From Sutcliffiella horikoshii (GTDB taxonomy: Bacteria > Bacillota > Bacilli > Bacillales > Bacillaceae_I), in the NCBI RefSeq assembly GCF_021991925.1, contig NZ_RXZI01000004.1:124001-188000 (forward strand): 64,000 bases of DNA, read 5' to 3'. Positions 7,963-16,829 of this stretch are shown in pieces; the stretch's first letter is position 1; every line of letters starts with the position of its first letter. Below the pieces are notes generated by a model that searched no databases, was not told where the DNA came from, and was given only the letters and a program-made list of their open reading frames with translations. Made by a program: the position numbers and the translations under genes.

Positions 7963-8952
7963 CTAGCTCTTCATCTCTGTTCGTATGTAATTTCCGTCCT
8001 TATCATAAAAGTGGAATTTCTTCACAATATTTTTATCGGACTCCAGAACTTCTGGGCGAGAAATATAAATGAGGAACTGATTAGCAACCACATCGCTCGA
8101 AAACTGATAGATCACTTCATCTTTCCTTTTCACTTCAAGCACTACTTTTTGAACCTCATCCCCTTGTGGTACCAGGCCATGAAGATATGTTTGCTCTATA
8201 TGATGAACTTCTACCCTCTTCTCTTCGTAACAAAAGCTCTTTTCTTCATTCATTGTATAGTAGTTTGGTTCTTCTACTCCTGTAACGATAAACCCTTCCT
8301 CATTCTGTTGAAAACCGCCAAGTACCGTTTTTAACACTGCATTCTTTTCAGAATATATCAGGAATGATTGATTGTTTTCGTCTACAAACATCAACTCCAT
8401 CCCCCCCAGTTCTCTCGCAGCGCCCGCAATTGCCCCCTTTAAATTAAGGTAAACGTAAATTGGTTCTTTATTAATTTTTATGGCATTCTCCATTTTAGTT
8501 ATGTGAGTGAAATATTTTTGTGGCGGAATTGCCAGTTTCACTCTTTCACCTTGGTTGACAATGTCTGTTTCAATCGTCTTTACGGACATTTGCAGGTTTT
8601 CCCCTACGAAAAGAACTTGAATTCCATCTCTTGTATTCAACACCTCCGAATAGTAGGAGCGGTCAAGTAGAAACTTTTCAAGTTTTAGCTTGCCATAAAC
8701 ACCTTTTATAAAAATGGCCACTCCCAATTTACTTTGATTATATTCAAATGTTGCTACCACTTTGTTTGAATCCTCTATTTGAAATGCTTCTAATAACAAT
8801 GGTTCCTTCTGTTTGGGACCCAGATGTTCGTGGATGAATCTTGTGATTTCTCTTTCTGTATATTTCAAGGTGTAACTTGTATATTCATAGATAGAATATC
8901 CTCCAAGTACTAGTAGACTGGATATTGAGATGATGATAAATAACCTTTTCAA
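7963..8952 (-). CDS. Membrane-anchored exported protein, unknown function
   Basis: 329 residues: MKR, one N-terminal hydrophobic segment (residues 4-22), then a soluble domain of about 300 residues predicted outside. TTG start with GGGGGG upstream. The domain is beta-rich with charged surface and one Cys (SFCYEEKR). No catalytic pattern was recognised. It is a single-gene unit, and upstream sequence to 9200 shows no clear promoter. Confidence 0.55.
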   Translation of the reverse strand: MKRLFIIISISSLLVLGGYSIYEYTSYTLKYTEREITRFIHEHLGPKQKEPLLLEAFQIEDSNKVVATFEYNQSKLGVAIFIKGVYGKLKLEKFLLDRSYYSEVLNTRDGIQVLFVGENLQMSVKTIETDIVNQGERVKLAIPPQKYFTHITKMENAIKINKEPIYVYLNLKGAIAGAARELGGMELMFVDENNQSFLIYSEKNAVLKTVLGGFQQNEEGFIVTGVEEPNYYTMNEEKSFCYEEKRVEVHHIEQTYLHGLVPQGDEVQKVVLEVKRKDEVIYQFSSDVVANQFLIYISRPEVLESDKNIVKKFHFYDKDGNYIRTEMKS

Positions 8953-9217
8953 TGTAGTTACCCCCCATTCCTTTTCTACTGCTTAGAAAATAAAAATTAT
9001 AGTTCCATAGACCCACCTTTAATATTAAGACAAATAATCTAAGGAAGCTATTGGGAAAGTAAAGTAGCATTAACCCTTTTAATTCAACATTTCAGTTGAA
9101 CACTTTCCTAGCGCAAGGAGCCACTCTATTATATGGTTTTCCCTACTTAAAAATATACAATTTCCGAACTTCACGCTACATCATAATATTTTTATTCGTG
9201 TTTTTGATATAACCCCC

Positions 9218-9246
9218 TTTTCAAATCTCCCTTTTTCCTATATAAT
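9218..9246 (+). promoter_or_regulatory. Probable sigma-A promoter of xpt
   Basis: TTTTCA, 17-bp spacer, TATAAT, about 30 bp upstream of the riboswitch aptamer. The -10 is perfect and the -35 matches four of six. Confidence 0.6.
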
Positions 9247-9277
9247 CACTTCATAATCCAAACAACTCTATATAACA

Positions 9278-9346
9278 ACTCGTATAATAGTAGGAATATG
9301 GCCTACAAGTCTCTACCAAGCTACCGTAAATGGCTTGACTACGGGT
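9278..9346 (+). promoter_or_regulatory. Purine riboswitch aptamer, guanine/xanthine class
   Basis: P1 pairs ACTCGTA with TACGGGT; P2 is GTAGG/CCTAC; P3 is CAAGC/GCTTG. The conserved joining and loop sequences TATAAT, AATATGG, TCTACC and CCGTAAAT are present. The specificity base after TTGA is C (TTGACTACG), which by family knowledge selects guanine, hypoxanthine or xanthine over adenine. With the terminator downstream it should shut off xpt and the permease when guanine is plentiful. Confidence 0.95.
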
Positions 9347-9396
9347 GATACTTTAATTTTCTCTTTCTTAGGCTTGGCCTGAGTAAGTTTTCGCAT

Positions 9397-9458
9397 TCCC
9401 GGAAGTTAGAGATGGTCACTTGTAGTATTCGTGCCATTTCGACTTTCGGGATTTTTTA
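9397..9458 (+). terminator. Riboswitch-controlled terminator
   Basis: Stem of CCCGGAAGT with ACTTTCGGG, closed further by GATGGT/GCCATT, then ATTTTTT. It lies between the aptamer and the xpt ribosome site (GAAGGAGG). Confidence 0.85.
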
Positions 9459-9464
9459 TTTTAG

Positions 9465-10073
<609 letters not shown>

Positions 10074-10092
10074 GAAAAATGGAGGTCATCTT

Positions 10093-11622
10093 ATGAAAGC
10101 AACAACTGTACAATATCCATGGTATAAAAAAGAAGATACAGATGCATTCTTTGCACTCTTTCAAAATAATTTAGCAAACTTTGTCATCATTGCTGTCACC
10201 ATGCTTGGCATGGGTTTTCCGGCATCCATTGTATTCGGAAAAGTGATCCCTGGTGCGGCGGTAGCCGTAATGGTCGGTAACCTTTACTATGCATTCATGG
10301 CGAAGCGATTGGCACAGAAAGAAGGACGGACAGATGTTACTGCCCTCTCATATGGAATTAGCACTCCTGTTATGTTCGTTTTCTTGTTTGGGGTATTGGC
10401 ACCTGCCAACGCATTGACTGGTGACCCAGAGCTTGCATGGAAGATCGCAGTTGCTGCTGCATTTTTGAGTGGATTAATAGAAACCTTGGTCAGCTTCACA
10501 GGAAACTGGGTTCGAAACCATCTTCCTCGTGCAGCCATGCTCGGGGCACTTGCAGGGGTAGCTCTTACATTTATTGCTGGGGAGATGTTATTCAATACTT
10601 TCTCCATCCCTGTTGTTGGCCTAGTTGCACTTGTTATTATCATTGTTGGGGTTGTCGGAAAAATGTCCATGCCTTTCAAAATCCCAGCTTCCTTATTTGC
10701 AGTCATCATTGGTACTGTTCTTGCTTTCGCATTGGGCTATCAATCTCCATCGCAGATATCTGATGGACTTGCCAACATCGGTTTCTACCCAATTTTACCT
10801 ACTTTAGCTGCTTTTGAAGGGATGACCTATCTATTTGGGGCACTTATCGGACTGCTGGCAATCATTTTACCGATCACACTTTATAATGCGATTGAAACAA
10901 TGAACAATGTGGATGCCATGTCTGCAGCAGGTGATTCCTATGACGTACGTGAATGCCAAGCAGTGGATGGGGTCGGAACGATGCTTGGTGCCGTTTTTGG
11001 CGGCCTCTTCCCTACTACTGTTTATATTGCGACAGTCGGCTCCAAATGGATGGGTGCCGGCAGAGGATATAGCATCTTAAACGCCATCGTTTTTGGCATT
11101 GCGGCCATGACAGGCGTGATAGCAGCACTTGCTGCCATCATTCCTCTTGCTGCCGTAGCGCCAATTTTGGTATTTGTCGGGATCTCCATGGTAGCAACTG
11201 CATTCCAGTCCAATGACAAAAAGTACTTCCCGGCGGTTGCGATTGCGATGCTACCATACTTTGCAAACTACGTAATGACACGCTTTAACAATAGCGCAGG
11301 CGAAGTGGTCGCTGGCATCTCTGAGGGGATTGTCCCTCTTGGTCAAGGTGCCATGTTTACCGCCATTGTTCTTGGTGCTATCACTGTTTATATTATCGAC
11401 CAGGACTACCGCAGGGCATCTTACTTCGCATTAATTGGCGCACTCCTATCCTTCGTCGGATTTATGCATGCACCAAAGCTTGCCGTAAATGCAGCCCCTG
11501 ACTTTGCTATAGGCTATGTGCTTGTTGCTGTATTCTTGGTTTATTGTTCGTACCAGCAAGCATCAACTGCCGTCAAACAGACGAAACAGAAGGTTGCTGT
11601 GAAACGGCAGGTTGCTTCATAA
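10093..11622 (+). CDS. NCS2-type purine permease (AzgA-like)
   Basis: 509-residue membrane protein with about 12-14 hydrophobic segments. The block ITLYNAIETMNNVDAMSAAG and GGLFPTTVYI resemble the AzgA/COG2252 branch of NCS2 rather than the UapA/PbuX branch that usually accompanies xpt. The likely substrate is xanthine, hypoxanthine or guanine because it shares the riboswitch operon with xpt. GGAGGTCATCTT precedes the ATG; an earlier in-frame ATG at 10042 lies inside xpt and has no ribosome site. The C-terminus is basic and cytoplasmic. Confidence 0.88.
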   Translation: MKATTVQYPWYKKEDTDAFFALFQNNLANFVIIAVTMLGMGFPASIVFGKVIPGAAVAVMVGNLYYAFMAKRLAQKEGRTDVTALSYGISTPVMFVFLFGVLAPANALTGDPELAWKIAVAAAFLSGLIETLVSFTGNWVRNHLPRAAMLGALAGVALTFIAGEMLFNTFSIPVVGLVALVIIIVGVVGKMSMPFKIPASLFAVIIGTVLAFALGYQSPSQISDGLANIGFYPILPTLAAFEGMTYLFGALIGLLAIILPITLYNAIETMNNVDAMSAAGDSYDVRECQAVDGVGTMLGAVFGGLFPTTVYIATVGSKWMGAGRGYSILNAIVFGIAAMTGVIAALAAIIPLAAVAPILVFVGISMVATAFQSNDKKYFPAVAIAMLPYFANYVMTRFNNSAGEVVAGISEGIVPLGQGAMFTAIVLGAITVYIIDQDYRRASYFALIGALLSFVGFMHAPKLAVNAAPDFAIGYVLVAVFLVYCSYQQASTAVKQTKQKVAVKRQVAS

Positions 11623-11634
11623 GATGAATGGTTC

Positions 11635-11666
11635 AAGTCGAGAGTTTTGCTCTCGGCTTTTTTTTT
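11635..11666 (+). terminator. Terminator of the xpt operon
   Basis: Stem GTCGAGAG/CTCTCGGC around TTTTG, followed by nine T. Confidence 0.9.
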
Positions 11667-11764
11667 GAGTCTTTCGTATATGTTCTTCCCCCTTTCTATC
11701 ACATAATAATTTCCTCTTCCATGCAAAAGTATTTCAAAATATTCCTGCTAACAAGGCACTAGCC

Positions 11765-11794
11765 CACGAGTTTTGGACGAATGCACATACAATA
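11765..11794 (+). promoter_or_regulatory. Candidate late-sporulation (sigma-E/K type) promoter
   Basis: CATACAATA fits the CATANNNTA -10 consensus of the mother-cell sigma factors, with a CAC 18 bp upstream where sigma-K needs AC. It is 30 bp before the glycine-rich gene. Weak consensus, so tentative. Confidence 0.35.
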
Positions 11795-11823
11795 CAAAGT
11801 AGGCAGAGATAGGAGGAGAAGGA

Positions 11824-12225
11824 ATGTATTTACAAAATCATATGACCGGAGTATCTCACCTTGGACACCGTTCCATCGGACCAGGATATGGAGGTAGGCC
11901 AGGATATGGAGGTCTTGGCTTTGGTGGCTTTGGATTTCCACTATTAGGAGGACTTGCTGGGGGGCTGTTAGGCAGTGCCATTTTCAATAACTTTGGATAC
12001 GGCGGCGGTTTTGGTGGTGGACCAGGTTTCGGTGGATATCCTGGTATTGGATATGGAGGGCCAGGTTTCGGTGGTAGACCAGGTTTTGGCGGTGGACCGG
12101 GATTCGGCGGCTATCCTGGTATTGGATATGGAGGATCAGGATTCGGCGGTGCACCAGGCTTTGGCGGCGGACAGGGATTCGGCGGCACACCAGGGTTCAC
12201 CGGCTTCCAAGGTAATTTTCAATAA
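11824..12225 (+). CDS. Glycine-rich repeat protein, possible spore surface protein
   Basis: 133 residues, nearly half glycine, with Phe, Tyr and Pro. The central part consists of about two and a half copies of a 25-residue repeat (GGGPGFGGYPGIGYGGPGFG and variants), visible also as near-identical DNA repeats at 12010-12170. A hydrophobic patch FPLLGGLAGGLLGSAIF lies at about 43-59. GGAGGAGAAGG precedes the ATG. Low-complexity Gly/aromatic proteins of this kind occur in spore coats and exosporia; a CATACAATA box upstream agrees, but the role is inference. Confidence 0.7.
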   Translation: MYLQNHMTGVSHLGHRSIGPGYGGRPGYGGLGFGGFGFPLLGGLAGGLLGSAIFNNFGYGGGFGGGPGFGGYPGIGYGGPGFGGRPGFGGGPGFGGYPGIGYGGSGFGGAPGFGGGQGFGGTPGFTGFQGNFQ

Positions 12226-12236
12226 ATTAATCAAGG

Positions 12237-12269
12237 ACCCTTATAAAGAAACTTTATGAGGGTTTTCTT
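12237..12269 (+). terminator. Terminator after the glycine-rich gene
   Basis: Twelve-bp stem ACCCTTATAAAG/CTTTATGAGGGT with one G-T pair, a three-base loop and TTTTCTT. Confidence 0.85.
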
Positions 12270-12296
12270 ACTCTTTTAACGACAGGAATGATTGGA

Positions 12297-12692
12297 ATGG
12301 AAAAGGATAAGGAAACAAAAGAATTGGAGCAACGCCTTCAAGAAAATATAGCTTTTGCTGTATGGTTTCAAGTAATAGGTCAAGTCTTGGAGGCTATAAA
12401 CCTGAGTAAGTTGTATAATTTAACGAATGATTCATTATCCGATGTTGAGAAAGGTATTCTTACGGGGGTATGGGTACAGACGATCGGAGACATTGTAGGG
12501 GCTATTGGGACGACTGCTGAGGTGCTTTCAGATGATCCCCAAATGGAATTAAAAGCCCAGATTGTTGCCACACAGGGGCTCTGGATCCAAACTTTTGGTA
12601 CAGGGATAGAGGCTTCCAGTGCTACAGAAGCCATCAAGCGAGAACTACAAACCATTCCACCCCCACCTTTTATATTCATACCAGGCTCCTAA
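12297..12692 (+). CDS. DUF6944-type repetitive protein
   Basis: 131 residues built from three copies of a motif of the form W-x-Q-x-x-G-x-x-x-E/G-A: AVWFQVIGQVLEAI, GVWVQTIGDIVGAI and GLWIQTFGTGIEAS. These match the repetitive DUF6944 family of bacilli as I recall it; function unknown. The ATG at 12297 has AGGA nine bases upstream; an ATG at 12288 touches that site. The C-terminus is proline-rich. Confidence 0.7.
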   Translation: MEKDKETKELEQRLQENIAFAVWFQVIGQVLEAINLSKLYNLTNDSLSDVEKGILTGVWVQTIGDIVGAIGTTAEVLSDDPQMELKAQIVATQGLWIQTFGTGIEASSATEAIKRELQTIPPPPFIFIPGS

Positions 12693-12764
12693 ACCATAAT
12701 GTATCATTTATCCAAAAACAAGAAAAACTACTGATACCTTTAATAATGAGAGCAGGAAGATATC

Positions 12765-13310
12765 ATGTCCATTATGCAACAATACATTGAAATTTATGAT
12801 AAAAATCAGTCATCTGTCCAATCGCATGTTAACTTTTGGCTAGAACATGTTGTTTTTTCTTGGCGATGGTGGTTAATGATTGGTATTTTCATCCTCTTAT
12901 GGGCCTTGTTCTGGAAGCTTAAAAAGCCGGGAGAACTTCCGAGAATATCCATTTTCGGGCTGCTTTGGATTATTGTTGCCTCTAACCTTGATGGATTGGG
13001 TTATGAATTCGGTCTATGGGGATATACATACAATCTTAGCCCCTACTTGCCAAAATCCTATGTGTTTGATTACTGCTTGATTCCCGTTACATTCATGCTT
13101 ATATACCAATATTTCCCTAAAGGAAAGAAGTTCTTCTGGGCCAATATAGTGCTTGCAATCGGCGCCTCTTTGATTGCAGAACCTGTAGCCGAGAAACTCG
13201 GGCTATATACCCCTTTTCATTGGAACATATTGATCTCAATCCCACTATATATCATAATTTCTTACATACTGAAATTCTTCACAGAAAAGATTTGTAAACC
13301 TATTAACTAA
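12765..13310 (+). CDS. CBO0543 family membrane protein
   Basis: 181 residues with an aromatic N-terminal amphipathic part (FWLEHVVFSWRWW), about five membrane helices and the loop DGLGYEFGLWGYTYNLSPYL that I associate with the CBO0543 family of spore-former membrane proteins. Function unknown. It is a single gene, convergent with the antiporter and sharing its terminator. Confidence 0.75.
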   Translation: MSIMQQYIEIYDKNQSSVQSHVNFWLEHVVFSWRWWLMIGIFILLWALFWKLKKPGELPRISIFGLLWIIVASNLDGLGYEFGLWGYTYNLSPYLPKSYVFDYCLIPVTFMLIYQYFPKGKKFFWANIVLAIGASLIAEPVAEKLGLYTPFHWNILISIPLYIIISYILKFFTEKICKPIN

Positions 13311-13311
13311 A

Positions 13312-13342
13312 TAAAGGATGCCCAAACTAGGCATCCTTTTTT
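13312..13342. terminator. Bidirectional terminator
   Basis: Stem GGATGCC/GGCATCC with A-run on the left and T-run on the right, between convergent genes; its right end touches the antiporter stop codon. Confidence 0.9.
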
Positions 13343-14900
13343 ATATGGTTTCTTTCATTTCCTCTTTATTTGATTCTTCTTCAGCGGTGTCAAGTGGATC
13401 TTGGGAGTCCATACTTTCATTGGAGGCTTCTTTCTTCTTTTTCAAAAACTCCTCTAATGCAAGCTTACTCTTTCTGGATGTAAGGATATATAAGAAATCC
13501 TTATCTTTGATTTCTGTATCACCAGATGGCGTTACAAGTATGCCAGCTCTTATGATAGCATTGATTAAAGTTTTATCCGGAAATTCCAGCTCAGCAAGAG
13601 TTTTTCCAACCATGTCTAAATCCTCCTCCACCTGGAACTCGATGATTTCTGCATTTGCTTTACCAATCGATACCAGCTCTAAAGAATGTATAGGAGCAAT
13701 TTTCTTCGGCCCGGTGAGATTCAATTTTTTCGCAAGCATCGTAATGGTTGACCCTTGAACCAGAGTGGATGTCAAAACGACGAAGAAAACGACATTAAAG
13801 AATAATTGTGCATTCGGAATTCCTGCAATCATCGGAAATGTCGCGAGAACGATTGGTACTGCCCCACGAAGACCAGCCCACGATAGAAATACCTTCTCTT
13901 TCACACTGAAATCCATGCCTATTGTAGAAAGAAATACCGCAATCGGCCTAGCTACGACAATCAAAATAACCGATAATAACAATCCTTTAAGCATGATGTC
14001 CCACTGGAACAATTGTCCTGGGAAGACCAGTAACCCCAATATAATAAACATTAGAATTTGCATCATCCATGCAAACCCTTCATTGAATCGGAAAATCGAC
14101 TGGCGATAGGTAAGTTCATTATTACCTATTATCAAAGCTGCCACATACACAGCTAACAATCCACTTGCTCCCATCAATGCAGCTATACTATAAGTTAATA
14201 AGGCAAATGCCATGGCAAAGACAGGGTATAGTCCAGATGAATCAAGATTGATCTTATTGATGGAAAGCGAAGCGAGCTTTCCAAGTCCTAACCCCAATAG
14301 TAAACCAATTCCCATCTGCCAAAAGAAGCTTCCGATGAACCCTATGTAACTAGGATTAGAGGCAGTAAGCAATTCAATAAAGGATAATGTCAAAAACACT
14401 GCCATCGGATCATTCGTACCCGATTCTGCCTCAAGGGTTGCCCCCATACGCGCTTTGATGTTCTGTCCTTTTAACACTGCAAATACTGCTGCTGCATCAG
14501 TTGAACCAACGATGGCTCCAAACAGGAAGGCTTCTAACCAAGACACATCCAAAATAAGCTTGGCGGAAGCCGCCACCAATGCTGAAGTCAGAATCACCCC
14601 AACAGTGGCCAATGATAAAGATGGTTTGACAACCTTGCGAACAGTTGCCCATTTTGTTTGCAAACCACCTTCAAATAAAATAATGACGAGTGCAAATATA
14701 CCAATTAATTGAGCATACTTCACATTATCAAAATAGATGAAACCAAGTCCATCACTCCCTGCCATCATTCCAATAATGATGAAGAGAACCAATGCGGGAA
14801 CTCCGAGTCTTGCCGAGAATTTCGTGGTAATAACTCCAACAATCAGAAGAAATGCGGTAAGCATAATAAAATAATCAACATTAAATGCTCCTTGTAACAT
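13341..14900 (-). CDS. CPA1-type potassium/proton antiporter with RCK_C domain
   Basis: 519 residues: about 12-13 membrane helices (1-400) of the Na+/H+ exchanger family, including the GSTDAAAVF and ESGTNDP motifs of the ion site, then a cytoplasmic TrkA-C/RCK_C domain (about 415-490) and an acidic tail rich in Glu. The architecture matches NhaP2-type K+/H+ antiporters (COG3263). RCK_C domains in firmicute K+ transporters often bind c-di-AMP or nucleotides, so coupling to the ktrAB riboswitch signal is plausible. AAGGGGGGATAAG precedes the ATG. Confidence 0.9.
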   Translation of the reverse strand: MLQGAFNVDYFIMLTAFLLIVGVITTKFSARLGVPALVLFIIIGMMAGSDGLGFIYFDNVKYAQLIGIFALVIILFEGGLQTKWATVRKVVKPSLSLATVGVILTSALVAASAKLILDVSWLEAFLFGAIVGSTDAAAVFAVLKGQNIKARMGATLEAESGTNDPMAVFLTLSFIELLTASNPSYIGFIGSFFWQMGIGLLLGLGLGKLASLSINKINLDSSGLYPVFAMAFALLTYSIAALMGASGLLAVYVAALIIGNNELTYRQSIFRFNEGFAWMMQILMFIILGLLVFPGQLFQWDIMLKGLLLSVILIVVARPIAVFLSTIGMDFSVKEKVFLSWAGLRGAVPIVLATFPMIAGIPNAQLFFNVVFFVVLTSTLVQGSTITMLAKKLNLTGPKKIAPIHSLELVSIGKANAEIIEFQVEEDLDMVGKTLAELEFPDKTLINAIIRAGILVTPSGDTEIKDKDFLYILTSRKSKLALEEFLKKKKEASNESMDSQDPLDTAEEESNKEEMKETI

Positions 14901-14911
14901 CTTATCCCCCC

Positions 14912-15454
14912 TTATAAATTGACATCAATTTTAACTGGTATATTTTCTTGTTTGTTGATTCCCAAGTAACGAAGTGTTTCCGAAGGTGTAGCATGATGAA
15001 AGTGTTTTTGAAGTAATGAAACAGCGACACCACTTCTGTATGCATGATAGCCGAATGTTTTACGCAAGGTGTGAGTTCCCACCTTTCCGGGCACTCCTAC
15101 ATCCTTGGCGGCTTTATTTATGATACGGTAGGCTTGTTGCCGTGTAATCGGGGAAGAGCATTTTTGTGATTTGAATAAATAGTCTGTGGAGCCAAGCTGT
15201 CTTTTATGAAGATATTCCATAATTGCCTGCTTGACGTGTTTGTTCATGTAGATACAAGGTTCATTACCATAAAAATCTTTGACCTTGCCGCCTTCTGCTA
15301 CATCCTCTACTTTTACATGTAGGAGTTCACTAAGGCGTAGGCCCATATTGATTCCCATGACAAAAAATAAGTAATCCCTTAAGGAGTAGTTCTTTAAATA
15401 CTGTTTAATTTGTTTGATATATTTTCGATCCCTTAATGCTTCAACATACTCCAT
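14912..15454 (-). CDS. Small tyrosine recombinase (YoeC-like), catalytic domain only
   Basis: 180 residues with the complete catalytic set of phage-type integrases: Arg40 (GLRLSELL), His128 and Arg131 (HTLRKTFG), His153 or His154, and nucleophile Tyr163. The N-terminal arm- and core-binding domain of about 100 residues is missing, as in the short YoeC-type recombinases of B. subtilis. No phage or transposon genes and no obvious attachment repeats accompany it, so it is not clear that it mobilises anything. GGGAGGGTG precedes the ATG. Confidence 0.88.
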   Translation of the reverse strand: MEYVEALRDRKYIKQIKQYLKNYSLRDYLFFVMGINMGLRLSELLHVKVEDVAEGGKVKDFYGNEPCIYMNKHVKQAIMEYLHKRQLGSTDYLFKSQKCSSPITRQQAYRIINKAAKDVGVPGKVGTHTLRKTFGYHAYRSGVAVSLLQKHFHHATPSETLRYLGINKQENIPVKIDVNL

Positions 15455-15597
15455 TAAACACCCTCCCTAATGTTACTTATCTTTATTATACCATATATAT
15501 ATGTAACATTTTAATGATATGCCTGAAATAAGAAAAACCGGGCGATTTTTGTCCGGTCCATCACCACTGTTCTTTTTAAGGGGTTTACAAACTGTTC

Positions 15598-15694
15598 ATG
15601 AAGACCTCTCCTTAACGATAACTGGGTCACACAGGTCTTCATCCCGTTCATGAAGACCTCTCCCTTGCGATTACTGGGTCGCGCAGGTCTTCAT
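15598..15694. repeat. 52-bp palindromic tandem repeat, array 1 (two units)
   Basis: ATGAAGACCT at 15598 and 15650, and AGGTCTTCAT at 15633 and 15685, both 52 bp apart. The 10-bp arms are perfect inverse complements, separated alternately by 25 and 7 bases. It lies in the 551-bp gene-free stretch 15455-16005. Confidence 0.85.
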
Positions 15695-15764
15695 CTCATT
15701 AATTTGAATAAACTAGATCATTTTTACTCGCAGTCCATTGCTATACTCTATTTATTCCTATCAT

Positions 15765-15791
15765 AAAAAAAACACCGCTTAAGAGTGGTGT
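15765..15791 (-). terminator. Intrinsic terminator, displaced from uppP copy 2
   Basis: Read on the minus strand, ACACCACTCTTAAGCGGTGT followed by T8. The 17-bp arm region is repeated at 15975-15991 next to the uppP stop, on the other side of repeat A2. Confidence 0.8.
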
Positions 15792-15974
15792 CAGTGTGTA
15801 GAAAAAGTTATTTAAAATGATGAGATTCTCGTGTTGATTGTAGTGAAAGGCGCGAAGACTCCCGCGGGAGGAAGGGACAGGTAAGACCCCGCAGGCGTAA
15901 GCCGAGGAGGCTTACGGACCGCCCGCAGGAAAGCGAAGCGCCTGGAACGAAGATCAACAGTTACTTTTAGATCT
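15792..15974 (+). repeat. Modular GC-rich repeat, long form A2
   Basis: Starts CAGTGTGTAGAAAAAG; core from GTTGATTGTAG to GATCAACAG, with the internal pairs CCCGCGGG and GACCCCGCAGG. Flanked by the 17-bp direct repeat CCGCTTAAGAGTGGTGT (15775-15791 and 15975-15991), which is terminator sequence. The right end differs from the TTTGTCAACAGTCTGA end of A1 and A3. Confidence 0.8.
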
Positions 15975-16005
15975 TCCGCTTAAGAGTGGTGTTTTTAGCT
16001 ACCAA

Positions 16006-16818
16006 TTATAAGAAAAGAACAACAAGTGTTCCCACGATGAAACAATAGATAGAGAAGTAAATCAAGTTCCCTTTTGCCATTATCCCCATAAACCATTTTA
16101 ATGAAAAATAGGATGCAATTAATGACGCAATAAACGCAAGCGAATAAGGTAGAATAATTTCATTTAAGTTATCCATACCAAGCAAATCCTTTATTGCAAG
16201 AAGGATACTCCCTACACTAACCGGGATGAACAACAAGAAAGAAAATCTCAATGCGGTTTCTTGTTTCATTCCACGCGCCATTGCCGCAACAATGGTTGCA
16301 CCAGATCTGCTGACACCAGGAATCAAAGCTACCGCTTGGGCAAATCCAACAATGATAGCATCCAAGGTAGATAACTCTGCATCATTTTTTCTTCCTCTAA
16401 GGTTACGAATCAACCAAAGAGCGATACCTGTGGCGATAAGTGTAAACCCAATCACTTTAATATTTTCCAAAGCACCGGAAATGGCATCACCGTAAACCAC
16501 GCCAATAATTCCAGCAGGAATCGTTCCAATGATCAGATAAATGACAAACATGAAATCAGGTTTATCATCTTGACTCTTCTTCGTGATAAATCTCAATGCG
16601 CCAAAGAAAAGCCTGGAAATAGATTCACGGTAGATAATAAGGATTGCTATCAAGGATGCCGCATTTACCACGATTTCAAATGTCAAACCTTCAAGCCTCA
16701 TACCCATTAATTCTTGCAGAATCATGACATGCCCGCTTGAAGACACTGGTATAGGCTCTGTAATACCTTGGAATATCCCAAGGAAAATATACTTTAATAA
16801 ATTTATGATATCTTCCAT
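16006..16818 (-). CDS. UppP-like undecaprenyl-diphosphatase, copy 2
   Basis: 270 residues. Motif 1 is GITEPIPVSSSGH (Glu21, His30) and motif 2 is IPGVSRSG (Ser170, Arg171), so catalytic residues are intact, but motif 1 differs from copy 1 and places it in a divergent subgroup. ATG at 16818 has TTGAGG upstream; the frame to 16833 would overlap the antiporter stop. It starts 11 bp after the CaCA antiporter gene, so the two are probably one operon, an unusual partner for a lipid phosphatase. Substrate may be C55-PP or a related prenyl diphosphate. Confidence 0.88.
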   Translation of the reverse strand: MEDIINLLKYIFLGIFQGITEPIPVSSSGHVMILQELMGMRLEGLTFEIVVNAASLIAILIIYRESISRLFFGALRFITKKSQDDKPDFMFVIYLIIGTIPAGIIGVVYGDAISGALENIKVIGFTLIATGIALWLIRNLRGRKNDAELSTLDAIIVGFAQAVALIPGVSRSGATIVAAMARGMKQETALRFSFLLFIPVSVGSILLAIKDLLGMDNLNEIILPYSLAFIASLIASYFSLKWFMGIMAKGNLIYFSIYCFIVGTLVVLFL

Positions 16819-16829
16819 GTAACTAAACC

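Noticed and set aside
14912-15454. Integrase as a sign of a prophage or genomic island
   Set aside because: Flanking genes are ordinary transporters, there are no phage structural or excision genes, no tRNA target and no att-like direct repeats. It is a lone YoeC-like recombinase.
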